A stretch of DNA of 54,494 nt from Sphingobacteriales bacterium 44-61 (GTDB lineage Bacteria > Bacteroidota > Bacteroidia > Chitinophagales > Chitinophagaceae): the NCBI GenBank assembly GCA_001898405.1, contig MKTW01000018.1, positions 214,432-268,925 of the forward strand. Reading direction: 5' to 3'. This document shows positions 8,345 to 18,641 of this stretch, piece by piece. How positions within the stretch are numbered: the first letter of the stretch is position 1; the number at the start of each line of letters is the position of its first letter. The position numbers were made by a program, and so were the translations under genes. Under the pieces are notes generated by a model. The model had not been told where the DNA came from. It ran no database searches and saw nothing but the letters and a program-made list of their open reading frames with translations.

Positions 8345-10126
8345 TTATTCTTTCCAGATAGAGTTCAGTTCATGCACTTCCAGCTTTTTCAGCAATGCTT
8401 TACTGCTATTGCCACGCCCTTTGATAAATACCTCTACCACTTTACTTTTATCTCCATTGAACGGCATAGCGTAATACAACTCACCGCCATTCACAAACAC
8501 TTCCAGTATATTTTTATCTACAATGGCTTCGATGATGAATTCCTCAGAACCGGGGTTTACATAGTTCGTTTTAATACTCTTCTCGCCTTGTATTGTTGAA
8601 AACTCGCCCAGCAGGCTATTATACGACAATTCATACCCCAGTACATTCAATCCGAACTCCCTGGCATCCCCTTTTTCAAAAACAGCCTTTACATGCAAAG
8701 GCTCTCCACTTACAGGCACGGATACCCCGGCATTAACCCGAAGCATTTTTCCTGACAACACCTGGCTGTTCTTATGAAGCGATGTTATCTCTTTGATAGG
8801 TTCGGGGCAAAGCCTGATGCCGTCAAATGATTCCTTCAATCTTAATTCTGTGGGGAAAAGCATGGCCTGGTTAAAAGGCATGTCTGTCTGTATAATACCA
8901 CGCCCCCAGCCTACCTGAACACGACGGTGATCAGGTGTGTTATTATAGGTTTGAGAAGCATAAAAATAACCGCCGCCAAAATCATATTGCCTCATCTGCT
9001 GGGTGACGGAAAATTTCTTGCCATCAAAATCACCCAGCAGGTACCTTCCTGTGGCATCATACATCACCCATTTTTTTTGGCCAGGCTGGCCTTCTACCGG
9101 AAGCTCAAACAATTCAGGACATTCAAAGAAGCCATCCACACCGGATTGATAAATCCAGTTTTTCAGATCAGGGGAAGTATAAATAACATGCTGATTGATG
9201 ATAACTGTATCACGGGTCGACATCAACTTTGTTCTTCCAAAATCCCATACCACCATCACCCAATGCTTTCCTGGCTCATACCAAAACACTTTGGGATCAC
9301 GTCCCTGGTGTTTTAAAATGGGATTGCCATCATACTCAGTAAACGTTTTTCCATTATCATAGCTGAGTTTAAGACACTCACCCCGGCCTGTGCTTGTATA
9401 AACCGCAATAAGTGGATCTATTCCATTTTTTCTAAAGCCTGACGTATTCATTGGATCTACAATGGCTGATCCTGAAAAAGCAGCATCCCTTTCTCCAAAA
9501 GGATAGATCGCTTCAGGCAACTCCTTCCAGTGTACCAGGTCTTTGCTGGTAGCATGCCCCCAATGCATATTGCCCCAGGCCCACCCATAAGGGTTATGCT
9601 GATAAAACAGATGGTATTCGTTATTATAATAGATCAGGCCGTTGGGATCATTGATCCATCCCCTCTGTGCAGAATAATGCACCTGTGGGCGTTTTAGTTC
9701 CCTGTACACACTGTCCTGCCCGGGAAACCGGTCACCTGCAAAAATTATTTGCAAAGCTTTTGCCCTTTCTTCCGGTGTCATTGTCGTGTTCCTGTTACTG
9801 CCCTGCGTAATGTTGGTAAATGCTCCTGCTATGGGTATATGCACATTCGATATCTCCACTGTCAAGGTCTTTCCCTGGTAAGGAGATACATCAAAAAACA
9901 CCCAGTAATCCGGTTTTCCACTGGTCAGTTTCAGGGTAAACTGATCCAGCAATTTCCCTTCATATTTGATACTTGTCTTTGTTAAAGGGTTTGATTCACT
10001 GACAGGCAGGTTCAGATATACCTGGCCTTTTTGGATTTTGATACTGCGTAAACTGTCTTGTGCTAAAACATTCTTTGAAGAAAGAGATAGCACAGCCAAC
10101 GGCAAGAACAAAAAGGTTGCTTTCAT
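8345..10126 (-). CDS. GH32 fructan hydrolase (levanase/inulinase type)
   Basis: A glycoside hydrolase family 32 enzyme of 593 residues with a signal peptide (MKATFLFLPLAVLSL..., cut near VLAQ). All three catalytic blocks are canonical: nucleophile in WINDPNGL (near 158), stabiliser in GRDPKVF (near 275) and acid/base in FFECPELF (near 333). About 100 residues precede the catalytic domain, and a C-terminal beta-sandwich ends in ILEVFVNGGELYYAMPF. It should cleave beta-fructosidic bonds in levan, inulin or fructo-oligosaccharides, in the periplasm or on the cell surface. The frame extends to 10165, overlapping the upstream gene; the ATG at 10126, preceded by AAAGGG, gives a proper signal peptide. 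It is the most canonical of the three GH32 enzymes in this operon. Confidence 0.93.
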   Translation of the reverse strand: MKATFLFLPLAVLSLSSKNVLAQDSLRSIKIQKGQVYLNLPVSESNPLTKTSIKYEGKLLDQFTLKLTSGKPDYWVFFDVSPYQGKTLTVEISNVHIPIAGAFTNITQGSNRNTTMTPEERAKALQIIFAGDRFPGQDSVYRELKRPQVHYSAQRGWINDPNGLIYYNNEYHLFYQHNPYGWAWGNMHWGHATSKDLVHWKELPEAIYPFGERDAAFSGSAIVDPMNTSGFRKNGIDPLIAVYTSTGRGECLKLSYDNGKTFTEYDGNPILKHQGRDPKVFWYEPGKHWVMVVWDFGRTKLMSTRDTVIINQHVIYTSPDLKNWIYQSGVDGFFECPELFELPVEGQPGQKKWVMYDATGRYLLGDFDGKKFSVTQQMRQYDFGGGYFYASQTYNNTPDHRRVQVGWGRGIIQTDMPFNQAMLFPTELRLKESFDGIRLCPEPIKEITSLHKNSQVLSGKMLRVNAGVSVPVSGEPLHVKAVFEKGDAREFGLNVLGYELSYNSLLGEFSTIQGEKSIKTNYVNPGSEEFIIEAIVDKNILEVFVNGGELYYAMPFNGDKSKVVEVFIKGRGNSSKALLKKLEVHELNSIWKE

Positions 10127-10157
10127 TTTTACCCTTTTAAGAATGAAAAATAAGTTG

Positions 10158-11891
10158 CTAGTCATTATAAATGCTTTTCATTTTCCAGGCAGTAAGTGAT
10201 CTCAGTTCAGCATCACCGCCCATTGATTTGATGGAAACTCCATTGCTGTCATCCCTTCCAGGGTATACGCGGACTGCCACACATTGTTTACCGTTCACAA
10301 AAACCTCCACCACGCTTTTATCTATGAAAACACGGAGCTTAACAGTTTCGCCCGGCAATAATTTAACCGGGGCAGTTTCAGGCGGTCGCATCATTACATC
10401 AGGGAGGATGGATGAATTGGATGTTTCAATCGAAATAAGACTTGCCCGCTGCCTGGCTGCTACAGGAACAGAAATTGATGAAGTATCACCTGTAAACAAG
10501 CGGATGAGGTCCTGCGGCATCGATGCTGTGCCAGGTGCTGCTTTATATTCCAGGCCCTGGGAAAACCCTTTTTCTTTATAAAACATGATCCGTGTGTATT
10601 CCTGCTTACCGGGAGAACGCAGCACATTCAGTTCCACCATCTGCGCAGTTTGAAGATCGATCTCCGCCTCTATCTCAAGAGCATTGCCCTTTACTTGTTT
10701 CAAGACGATCTCTTTACCTGCTGATAGTTTCATAGCATCAACCTGTGTGGCATCGTAGCGAAGCGACGCCATATCACCGGCCGGTTCCTGGCCTAATTCA
10801 TCTGCAGAAAGCAAGGTAAGCCTTCGCGGCAGGCTCATGATCTGATTCCAGCCTTCTGTGGGACGTCCCTGGTTCATATTGAAAACAATGATCACCCCAC
10901 CTTTACCATCAGGCGTTGCAGAAGGTGCGTGCACGCCAGCAGGACTTACAGCACCATGATTATATTTTCCTCCGGAAGTCACAATGAACTTGTCATGTTG
11001 TTTATCATAATCTCCCAACAGGTATTGCCCACCACTCATGTGACTGAAAAAATTCATGATGTAACGGTTGCCTATCGGCCAGAAATAAGGGCAGGCCCCA
11101 TCATCGCCGATCTGGGTGAAGCGGTCGCCCTGCACAAACTCATGCAGGTATTCCCAATTCACCAGGTCTTTCGAGCGGAATAAATAATCAGCTCTCACTG
11201 GCCTACCTCCCGGTCCTTCCGGAACCCTTCCTGCTGAAAGGGCATAATAGATACTATCCTTTTTCCAAATGGAAGGATCAAAGATGCTATAAGGAAGCGG
11301 GAAGCCAGTTGTACTTGTTGAAGGTATCACTGCTTTTCCCGCAACCTTCTCCCAATTCAACAACAGGGGATCACCAGACACAGCTACCATATTTCCAACC
11401 CCTGTTCCATGATACATGGCAATCACCCTGTTTTGCTCTACGAGCGTGGAACCAGAATACACCTGTTTTTCCGGGTTTGGATAAATAGCATAGGGTAAAT
11501 CTTTCCAGTGAACAAGATCTTTGCTGATAGCGTGACCCCAATGTTGCCGCGGATCTTCAGGCGGATAAGCCTGGTAAAACAAATGCCAGTTGCCCTGCCA
11601 GTAACAAAGCCCATTAGGATCATTCAGCCGGCCCTCCGGGTTCACATAATGATATACCGGGCGGAATTTATCTGTTGATAATTTTTTACGCGCTTCATTA
11701 AGCCGCATCATCAAAGGATTCGTCTTCAATGCCGCTTCCTGTTCTTCCAGTGTGCGCGGGAAAGTGAACTGGGGAACCTTTGATGTATAATCCGGTCTCT
11801 CAGACTGTGCGTGCAGCACACCAGGTTTTAAGACCATTACCGGAAGGGAAAGAAATAAAACGCCTATTAACAGAGATCTTCTTTTCATCAC
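10158..11891 (-). CDS. GH32-like protein with variant catalytic motifs (copy 2)
   Basis: A 577-residue exported GH32-like protein (signal peptide 1-29, cut near HAQ). The nucleophile block RLNDPNGL is intact (Asp91). The usual RDP is replaced by IFDPSIW (Asp205 kept, Arg lost), and the usual ECP acid/base reads DDGACPYF, with Ala266 where Glu is expected. The N-terminal extension, five-bladed propeller and C-terminal beta-sandwich (VDKSVVEVFVNGKQCVAVRVYPGRDD) are all present. It is a clear paralogue of the next gene, 10 bases away. Nearby Asp263/264 could take over acid/base duty, or the protein could bind rather than cut; the sequence alone does not decide. It belongs to the fructan operon. 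Confidence 0.88.
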   Translation of the reverse strand: MMKRRSLLIGVLFLSLPVMVLKPGVLHAQSERPDYTSKVPQFTFPRTLEEQEAALKTNPLMMRLNEARKKLSTDKFRPVYHYVNPEGRLNDPNGLCYWQGNWHLFYQAYPPEDPRQHWGHAISKDLVHWKDLPYAIYPNPEKQVYSGSTLVEQNRVIAMYHGTGVGNMVAVSGDPLLLNWEKVAGKAVIPSTSTTGFPLPYSIFDPSIWKKDSIYYALSAGRVPEGPGGRPVRADYLFRSKDLVNWEYLHEFVQGDRFTQIGDDGACPYFWPIGNRYIMNFFSHMSGGQYLLGDYDKQHDKFIVTSGGKYNHGAVSPAGVHAPSATPDGKGGVIIVFNMNQGRPTEGWNQIMSLPRRLTLLSADELGQEPAGDMASLRYDATQVDAMKLSAGKEIVLKQVKGNALEIEAEIDLQTAQMVELNVLRSPGKQEYTRIMFYKEKGFSQGLEYKAAPGTASMPQDLIRLFTGDTSSISVPVAARQRASLISIETSNSSILPDVMMRPPETAPVKLLPGETVKLRVFIDKSVVEVFVNGKQCVAVRVYPGRDDSNGVSIKSMGGDAELRSLTAWKMKSIYND

Positions 11892-11901
11892 TACCTATTG
11901 A

Positions 11902-13617
11902 TCATTCATAAATATTTTTCATTTGCCATGCTTCAAACAATTTCAACTCGCTGCTCTGACCATGAGACAGCAGGGAAACGCCCACAGCATCTTTACGGCT
12001 CGGATACACACGGGCAGCAACACACTGCTTACCATTTACAAAAACTTCCACTACACTTTTATCAATGAAAACCCTGAGTTTTAAGGTCTCCCCTTCCTTC
12101 ATCATAAATGAGGCTGTTTCAGGCGCACGCGGGTTTACGTCCGGGTGTTGCGATGAATTGGCTGTTTCCAGGATAATGAGATCTTCTCTTACCGGGGGAT
12201 TGGAAGCTGGCGGAGCCTGTGGCTGATTGGGTTGCTCCGTTCTGAGTGGAGCGATCTCACCATACCGGTAGTTCCGGCCAGGACCCATGCCTCTGTCTTT
12301 CATAAATACGATACGAGTGTATTCTTCTTTATTTTCTGATCGCAATACGTTCAGTTCAAGCACCGGCGTTTTTCCAGGATCGATCTCCAGGTTAAGTTCC
12401 ATCGCATTGCCTTTGATATTCTTCAGCACAACTTCTTTATTGGCCGGAAGCGTCATGGGCTTCACCTCCTGGCGGGCATATCTTAGCGACTCAATATCAC
12501 CAGCCGGTTCCTGTAAAATCTCATCACTCCCAGCCAATGTCAATCTTCTGGGAAGCGTCATTATCTGGTTCCATTCGCCGGTAGGTTTTCCCGGGTTCAT
12601 ATTAAATATGATGATCACGCCTCCTTTACCATCCGAAACAGCAGAGGGAGCATGCACGCCTGAGGGGCTTGCCGGTCCAAAATTGAATTTTCCTCCATGG
12701 GTGACCACAAATTTGTTGCGCAGTGTATCATAATCTCCCAATAGATACTGCCCGCCACTCATATGACTAAAGAAAGGCATGATATAGCGATTTCCTATTG
12801 GCCAAAAGTAAGGGCATGCATAGTCGTCGCCTATCAGCGTAAAGCGATCGTTCTCTACAAACTCATGCATGTATTCCCAATTAGCCAGGTCTTTGGAGCG
12901 GAACAAATATCCTACTGGTATCTGCCGTCCTCCGGGCCCTTTCGGTGCCTTTCCTGCAGACAGTGAATAATACACACCATTCGATTTCCATATAGAAGGA
13001 TCAAATACACTATATGGAAGGGGAAAACCTGTTTTGCTGCGCAGTGGAATAACTGCATTCCCTGTTACCTTCTCCCAATTCAATAACAATGGATCGCTGG
13101 ATGTTGCCACCATATTCCCTACTTCAGTGCCATGATACATAGCTATGGCACGGCCATCTTCCACGTATACACTGCCGGAAAAAACAGCACGCTCAGGGCT
13201 TGGATATATGGCATAAGGCAGATCTTCCCAATGCACCAGGTCCTTGCTTATTGCATGGCCCCAATGCTGCCGTTTATCTTCCGGAGGATATGCCTGGTAA
13301 AATAAATGCCAGTTGCCCTGCCAATAGCTCAGACCATTGGGATCATTCATGGTACTTTCAGGGCTTACAAAATGATAGAAAGGACGGTAAGGATCGCTTG
13401 CCTGTTTTTTGCGCGATGCTGCAAACCGCTTCATGAGCGGATTGTTTTTAAGTTCAGTTACTTGCTCAGTAAGTGTATTGGGGAAACTGTATTTCGGTAC
13501 AGGAGAAATATAGGGCGGTTGGTCTGCCTGTGCTTGTAAATTATTTCCATAAGTCAGTAGCATAAACAAGCCGGCCACGCTGAATATTTTTCCTGTCATT
13601 TGCTGATGACGTTTCAT
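11902..13617 (-). CDS. GH32-like protein with variant catalytic motifs (copy 1)
   Basis: A 571-residue exported GH32-like protein (signal cut near LQAQ, about residue 30). The nucleophile block TMNDPNGL is intact (Asp92). The RDP block reads VFDPSIW (Asp206), and the acid/base block reads DDYACPYF, again with Ala (267) in place of Glu. Long blocks are shared with the downstream copy (QHWGHAISKDLVHW, WPIGNRYIM, GGQYLLGDYD), so this is a tandem duplication. A Pro/Asn/Gln-rich insert near 460-480 is unique to this copy. The gene starts 18 bases after SusD and is surely co-transcribed. Probable substrate: fructans or fructosides; exact linkage unknown. Confidence 0.88.
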   Translation of the reverse strand: MKRHQQMTGKIFSVAGLFMLLTYGNNLQAQADQPPYISPVPKYSFPNTLTEQVTELKNNPLMKRFAASRKKQASDPYRPFYHFVSPESTMNDPNGLSYWQGNWHLFYQAYPPEDKRQHWGHAISKDLVHWEDLPYAIYPSPERAVFSGSVYVEDGRAIAMYHGTEVGNMVATSSDPLLLNWEKVTGNAVIPLRSKTGFPLPYSVFDPSIWKSNGVYYSLSAGKAPKGPGGRQIPVGYLFRSKDLANWEYMHEFVENDRFTLIGDDYACPYFWPIGNRYIMPFFSHMSGGQYLLGDYDTLRNKFVVTHGGKFNFGPASPSGVHAPSAVSDGKGGVIIIFNMNPGKPTGEWNQIMTLPRRLTLAGSDEILQEPAGDIESLRYARQEVKPMTLPANKEVVLKNIKGNAMELNLEIDPGKTPVLELNVLRSENKEEYTRIVFMKDRGMGPGRNYRYGEIAPLRTEQPNQPQAPPASNPPVREDLIILETANSSQHPDVNPRAPETASFMMKEGETLKLRVFIDKSVVEVFVNGKQCVAARVYPSRKDAVGVSLLSHGQSSELKLFEAWQMKNIYE

Positions 13618-13635
13618 ATTGGTTCTGTTTCGGGA

Positions 13636-15411
13636 TTAATATTTTGGATTCTGTGTGTAAAGGCCATCTACCAGGTCTATCTGCGCCTGTGGTATAGGCA
13701 GGTACTCGTCTCTGCCTTTAGTGAAAACGGCACTGCTCAAATGGTTCCGTCTTGTTTTTTCTACTGCCAGGTAAGCGTTGATGGTTTCAGCTGCTATGCC
13801 CCAGCGCACAAGATCAAAGAAACGGGGGCTTTCCATGGCAAATTCCAGTCTTCTTTCCCACTGAAGCGCTTTGCGGGCATTTTCTTTTGTCCAGGGAAGA
13901 TTGACTCCATCATACTGGGCTATCTTGTAGCTGGAAAATCCTTGCCCTGCTTTGGGATGTCCGGCAGGATAAGTGGTCCAGGCTTCGGAAGCTTCTGCTC
14001 TTTCACGGATCTGGTTAATTAAAGGACGGGCCAGCTCCTGTTGCCCCAACTCTATAAGCGCTTCTGCTTTCATCAGCAACACGTCATTATATTGCAAGAT
14101 GTCCCAGTTCTGCGCAGTACCAAAGAAAGCTCCGGCTTTCCTGATCGCATTGGTGCTGGGCAATTGAATTTCTTTCATTGTCAGGAAGCTGCCATACACT
14201 GCCGGAGATCTTGCCCAGGAAGGTTGAGCCACAAAGCCAACATCATATTTGAAAGGATGGGATATGACACCTACGGTGTGATCAAGCCGTGGATCAACCG
14301 TATTAACCGGCGATTCAAAATCGGCAGGGTTTTTCATTTCCGTGTTGTTGAAAGTTTCAAACTTCGGAAGGCCGGTAACCATATCTGTCTTAAATGCATT
14401 TACAAGGTTTTGACTCGCCGGGTGAAATGAGCAGCAACCATATTCAGGTGCCATATTATAGTTGAGCCCATGTTCCAAATCTATTCTGCCAAAAGTGGTG
14501 CCGTCATCAAAAGAATATTGCACAGCAAATATTGACTCACTGTTATTTTCATAACCATATGTCCACTTCTTTCCATAAATATCTACCAGACTGTATTTAC
14601 CGGAGTTGATAACTGCATCTGTTAAAGTCACTACTTCCTGGAGCCTTTCAGGAGTGATGCTGACAACGTTATGATTTTCGTCCTGCTTATATGCCTGATA
14701 CAGCCGCACTTTAGCGAGGTATGCTGTTGCGGCCCATTTATTGGCCCTTCCCACCTGGGGTTGTGTGGGAGGAAGGTTGTCGATAGCAAATTGAAAATCT
14801 TCAGCGATCTTATCCCACAGTTGATCGCTGGTAAATTGCCGGTTGGATGTTGTCCTGATCTCTTCCTGGGTGGCTGTATGTTCAATCCATACAGGATAAT
14901 TGAACAGTCTTTTTAAAACAAACATAAAGTGGCCGCGGAGGAAGCGCATCTCTGCCTGCCTTACTTTCTTTGCATTGGTGACTCCTGATACAATGTAATC
15001 TGCATCGGTAATATTATCCAGTTGCCGCAATGCCAGGTTGATCCGTGAAATATTATTGTAAACGCCTATCCATGTATTGTTCTGGAATCCGCCCACTGCC
15101 GCCGTAACAAGGTTATACTGCTCCAGGTCATTCAACTGGCCCTGGTCAGAAACAGAAGAACCTCCCTTATATGCATCGTCTGACCGGATGCTGCCCCATA
15201 CATAATCACTTGTCCAGGATGCATTCCAGTAACCATTTCCCAGGCCTGCATAAGCAGCGATCACCAGGGCTTCGGTATTAGTGACATTATTCAACTGCTC
15301 GCCGGATGCCACACCGGGTACTTTTGCATCGAGGAAAGACTTCTTGCAGGAAGTGGTGGAGATTGCCATCAGGCATATAAGCAGCGCGGGAATTAAAGTA
15401 TTACGTTTCAT
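13636..15411 (-). CDS. susD: SusD/RagB outer-membrane glycan-binding lipoprotein (fructan locus)
   Basis: A 591-residue SusD-family lipoprotein with lipobox region MAISTTSCKKS (Cys22). It has an N-terminal helical TPR-like scaffold, a RHFMFVLKRLFNYPVW-like region typical of SusD proteins (AEMRFLRGHFMFVLKRLF), and the C-terminal signature WERRLEFAMESPRFFDLVRWG. It should cap the SusC barrel on the cell surface and bind the fructan or oligosaccharide before import. It lies 18 bases after SusC and 18 bases before the first GH32 gene. Confidence 0.95.
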   Translation of the reverse strand: MKRNTLIPALLICLMAISTTSCKKSFLDAKVPGVASGEQLNNVTNTEALVIAAYAGLGNGYWNASWTSDYVWGSIRSDDAYKGGSSVSDQGQLNDLEQYNLVTAAVGGFQNNTWIGVYNNISRINLALRQLDNITDADYIVSGVTNAKKVRQAEMRFLRGHFMFVLKRLFNYPVWIEHTATQEEIRTTSNRQFTSDQLWDKIAEDFQFAIDNLPPTQPQVGRANKWAATAYLAKVRLYQAYKQDENHNVVSITPERLQEVVTLTDAVINSGKYSLVDIYGKKWTYGYENNSESIFAVQYSFDDGTTFGRIDLEHGLNYNMAPEYGCCSFHPASQNLVNAFKTDMVTGLPKFETFNNTEMKNPADFESPVNTVDPRLDHTVGVISHPFKYDVGFVAQPSWARSPAVYGSFLTMKEIQLPSTNAIRKAGAFFGTAQNWDILQYNDVLLMKAEALIELGQQELARPLINQIRERAEASEAWTTYPAGHPKAGQGFSSYKIAQYDGVNLPWTKENARKALQWERRLEFAMESPRFFDLVRWGIAAETINAYLAVEKTRRNHLSSAVFTKGRDEYLPIPQAQIDLVDGLYTQNPKY

Positions 15412-15429
15412 AATGAGTTAATTTAAAAA

Positions 15430-18400
15430 TTAAAATCTGGCATCTATTCCTATTGTAAATCGCACGGGCCTTGGGAAAACAGAACCGGGTGTTTCAGGAT
15501 CGGTTCCGGTGAAGGCTTTATTCCCTGATTTTTTAAACAGCAGAATAGCATTGTCTACTATCCCGAACACCCGCATGGATGTAAGTCCTGCTTTAGAAAT
15601 GACATTGTTAGGCAATGCATAATTCAATTGGATGGTTTGCACTTTAAAGTAATCGCCATGAACAAGGAAATAGTCAGAAAGCCTTGTTTCAGAATTTGCA
15701 TTTACCAGCGATGCAGCCGGGATGGTCGTATTTGTATTCTGAGGTGTCCAGGCATCCAGCAATCTTGTTCCTTTGTTGGAGCCGATGTTAGTACCCAAAA
15801 AGTCGGTAAACGTTTTAGATGCATCGTTAACAGTAATATTTGAAACGCCACGCATAAAAATAGCCAGCCCGAATCTTTTGTAATTCAATTGCACATTGAT
15901 GCCATAAGTAAAGCCTGGAAGTTCAGTACCCAGCCAGTCCTGGTCCAATGCATCGATCACGCCATCTCCATTAAGGTCCTTGTATCTTATCCTTCCTACT
16001 CCTTTTCCCGGCTGAGTTGCTGCTTTGTTCACTTCTTCCTGCGACTGGAATATTCCATCTGTCACATATCCAAAAAATGAAGTGCGTGAATGACCAAGAA
16101 TGGTTTTTTCAACGTTACCTACATACGATCTTACTACAGAAGAGGGCAAATAAGTTATTTTATCGCTGAACCTGGATGCGTTGGCATCTATTGAATAAGT
16201 AAAGTCGCCAGACCCGCCGCGGTATCCCAGGTTAAGTTCAAATCCCTTATTGGTCATCGTTGCGCCATTCACTGTTTTTACAGCACCTTCTCCCAATGCA
16301 CCCGGAGTAGGAGGCGTTACCAGTATGTCTTTGGTTTCACGGGTAAAGTAATCAAAGGAACCTGTGAGCCTTTGATTCAGGAAACCAAAATCAACACCTA
16401 CATTGATCTCACTGGTCGCTTCCCATTTTAAATCAGGATTCGCTGTTCTCACAGCAACCCATCCGGAAGGAAGATTGCCTGTATTGGCACCGCCAATATC
16501 ATAAGCAGATCCGGTGGCCTGGTTACCATTCACTGTACCATAATTGGTCAGATACTGTTGAAAGCGGGAGTAGTCGCCAATTTCCTGGTTACCTACCTTA
16601 CCAGCTGCTACGCGCAGTTTCAGGTTGGAAAGTGTTGGCGCCATCTTTTTCATAAACTCTTCCCTGCTCAGCACCCAACCCACGGATGCTGCAGGAAAGA
16701 GACCATACCTGTAGTTTTCGCCAAACCGGGAAGAACCATCGTAGCGGAGCGTTCCCGATACCAGGTATTTATTACTGAATGAATAATTTATTTTTCCAAA
16801 ATAAGAGAGCAGTTGATTGCCGGTGAAAAACCCTTTATTGGTTGCCACACCTGTACCTGCGCTCAACTGGAAGTATTCCCTGTCTTCAATGGCAAAACCC
16901 CGCTTGATGGTTTGAACGATCTGCGTGGAGTTTTTGATCGCTTCCATACCTGCCAGGATATTGAATTGTGATTTCCCTACTGTATAGGAATAGTTTGCTG
17001 TATTGGACCATGTCCAGTTCAAACGGTGACGCTGTGCCACTGAGTAGCTATTGATAAGACGTGTAATGAAGCCGTGGCGGAATGTACGCTCGATATTTTC
17101 ATCATAGTTCTCTGTATAATCCAAACCGAAATTTGTTCGCAGTACCAGGTTGCGCACCGGTGTTACCTCTACATAGATATTACCAAAGGTCTGCAGGTCA
17201 TTATTTACATCATCCCTGTCCAGATCTGCCAGGAAAACAGGGTTCATGCGATCGGTAAATCCTGCACCGATAGGGCCGGCAAAACTGCCATCCAGTTTCC
17301 GTACTGGCAGAATGGGAAGGATAACCCTGGTTAAAGCCAGTGGTGTATTGGTCCCCAATTGTCCGGCCCTGGCTGTTCCGTCTGCATTCCAGTCTGCTGT
17401 AGCACCCTGGTCATTGCCCATTGGCCGTTCACGTGATTTCAGGATCTGGAAGTTCTCTCCCACTTTAACCTTATTATTAAAAAGGTTGAATGAATTATTG
17501 ATCCGGGCACTAAACCGCCGGTAATCGTTGTTCAGTACCAGACCTGTATTGGAATAATAACCAAGGCTGATCAAAGATGAGCTCCTGGGGCCACCCGATG
17601 CGAGTGTTACATTGGTTTGAGAGATAAGTGCTCTTTTGAATACTTCTTTCTGCCAGTCGGTATTGGCTGAAGGAATATTGGGATCTCCATTAATGAACTG
17701 GACAGGAATAACTTTATCCAGTATCCTCACACCGTTATCGGTATGCTCTTCAAATGAATATAACGCACTGTGAGCAGAAGTCGGCGAACCTCCGTTAACT
17801 GATGCCTGCCATAAGGTAGCGCCAAACTGCTCTGTGTTCATCATAGAAAGAGGCCTGTTGTATGATGCAACGGAGATACTCGAATTAACCGTTACACTCA
17901 CATTGTTCTTTCCCTGTCTTGTTGTTACAATGATAACGCCGTTAGACGCCCTGGAACCATAAATGGATGAAGCGGAAGCGTCCTTTAACACCTGCACCGA
18001 CTCAACTGTATTGGGATCCATGAACTGAAAAATATTAGGATCAGTTGTCGGCACTCCGTCTATAACATACAGCGGGTTGGTATTGCCCAATGTATTGACC
18101 CCGCGGATCAATGTTGACCGGGCTGCACCGCTGGGCGATCCATCCGATGTTATATACAAGCCGGGGACCCTTCCCTGGATGTTTTGCAAAGTGCTTCCGG
18201 AAGAAAGATCTTTGGTGGAAGCCATATTGACCACTTCTATGGAGCCTGTCAGATCAGATTTCCGTTGGGTGGTGTAGCCCGTTACCACTACCGCATCTTC
18301 CTCCTTTACATTTGGCTCCATCACTATATCCATTGCCTGGGCAGCACCCGTAACGTTGACAGTCACCGTTTGCATCCCAGTATAGGAGAATGTTAGTATA

Positions 18401-18591
18401 TCTCCAACAGAAGCCTCAATGGAGAATTTTCCTGCATTATCGGTTAAAGTTATTTTCTGTTTAGACTGAACAGAAACACCAGCAAGCGGAGCTTTATCAG
18501 CTTTGCCTGTCACTGTCCCGTTTATCTTCTGCTGTGCATACAGAAAAGAAGCCAGCATAGAGAAGATTAGCGAGAAGAAGATTTTTTTCAT
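15430..18591 (-). CDS. susC: SusC/RagA TonB-dependent outer-membrane transporter (fructan locus)
   Basis: A 1053-residue TonB-dependent transporter. It has a signal peptide (1-19, cut near LYAQ), a carboxypeptidase-regulatory-like beta-sandwich (about 22-105, KINGTVTGKADKAPLAGVSV), a plug domain with the SusC hallmarks (VVVTGYTTQRKSDLTGSIE, LYVIDGVPT, VLKDASASSIYGSRASNGVIIVTT) and a 22-strand barrel ending in an aromatic residue (FTIGIDARF). There is no STN domain, so it is not expected to signal through an anti-sigma factor, in keeping with control by the neighbouring hybrid two-component protein. It imports oligosaccharides in partnership with the SusD encoded next. Confidence 0.96.
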   Translation of the reverse strand: MKKIFFSLIFSMLASFLYAQQKINGTVTGKADKAPLAGVSVQSKQKITLTDNAGKFSIEASVGDILTFSYTGMQTVTVNVTGAAQAMDIVMEPNVKEEDAVVVTGYTTQRKSDLTGSIEVVNMASTKDLSSGSTLQNIQGRVPGLYITSDGSPSGAARSTLIRGVNTLGNTNPLYVIDGVPTTDPNIFQFMDPNTVESVQVLKDASASSIYGSRASNGVIIVTTRQGKNNVSVTVNSSISVASYNRPLSMMNTEQFGATLWQASVNGGSPTSAHSALYSFEEHTDNGVRILDKVIPVQFINGDPNIPSANTDWQKEVFKRALISQTNVTLASGGPRSSSLISLGYYSNTGLVLNNDYRRFSARINNSFNLFNNKVKVGENFQILKSRERPMGNDQGATADWNADGTARAGQLGTNTPLALTRVILPILPVRKLDGSFAGPIGAGFTDRMNPVFLADLDRDDVNNDLQTFGNIYVEVTPVRNLVLRTNFGLDYTENYDENIERTFRHGFITRLINSYSVAQRHRLNWTWSNTANYSYTVGKSQFNILAGMEAIKNSTQIVQTIKRGFAIEDREYFQLSAGTGVATNKGFFTGNQLLSYFGKINYSFSNKYLVSGTLRYDGSSRFGENYRYGLFPAASVGWVLSREEFMKKMAPTLSNLKLRVAAGKVGNQEIGDYSRFQQYLTNYGTVNGNQATGSAYDIGGANTGNLPSGWVAVRTANPDLKWEATSEINVGVDFGFLNQRLTGSFDYFTRETKDILVTPPTPGALGEGAVKTVNGATMTNKGFELNLGYRGGSGDFTYSIDANASRFSDKITYLPSSVVRSYVGNVEKTILGHSRTSFFGYVTDGIFQSQEEVNKAATQPGKGVGRIRYKDLNGDGVIDALDQDWLGTELPGFTYGINVQLNYKRFGLAIFMRGVSNITVNDASKTFTDFLGTNIGSNKGTRLLDAWTPQNTNTTIPAASLVNANSETRLSDYFLVHGDYFKVQTIQLNYALPNNVISKAGLTSMRVFGIVDNAILLFKKSGNKAFTGTDPETPGSVFPRPVRFTIGIDARF

Positions 18592-18641
18592 AACAGCTAG
18601 TTTTAAAACTTTGATGAACTAATAGCAATCATTTGCTTGAT

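Noticed and set aside
12287-12733. 148-codon plus-strand reading frame
   Set aside because: Antisense to a clearly conserved GH32 gene and has no recognisable domain.
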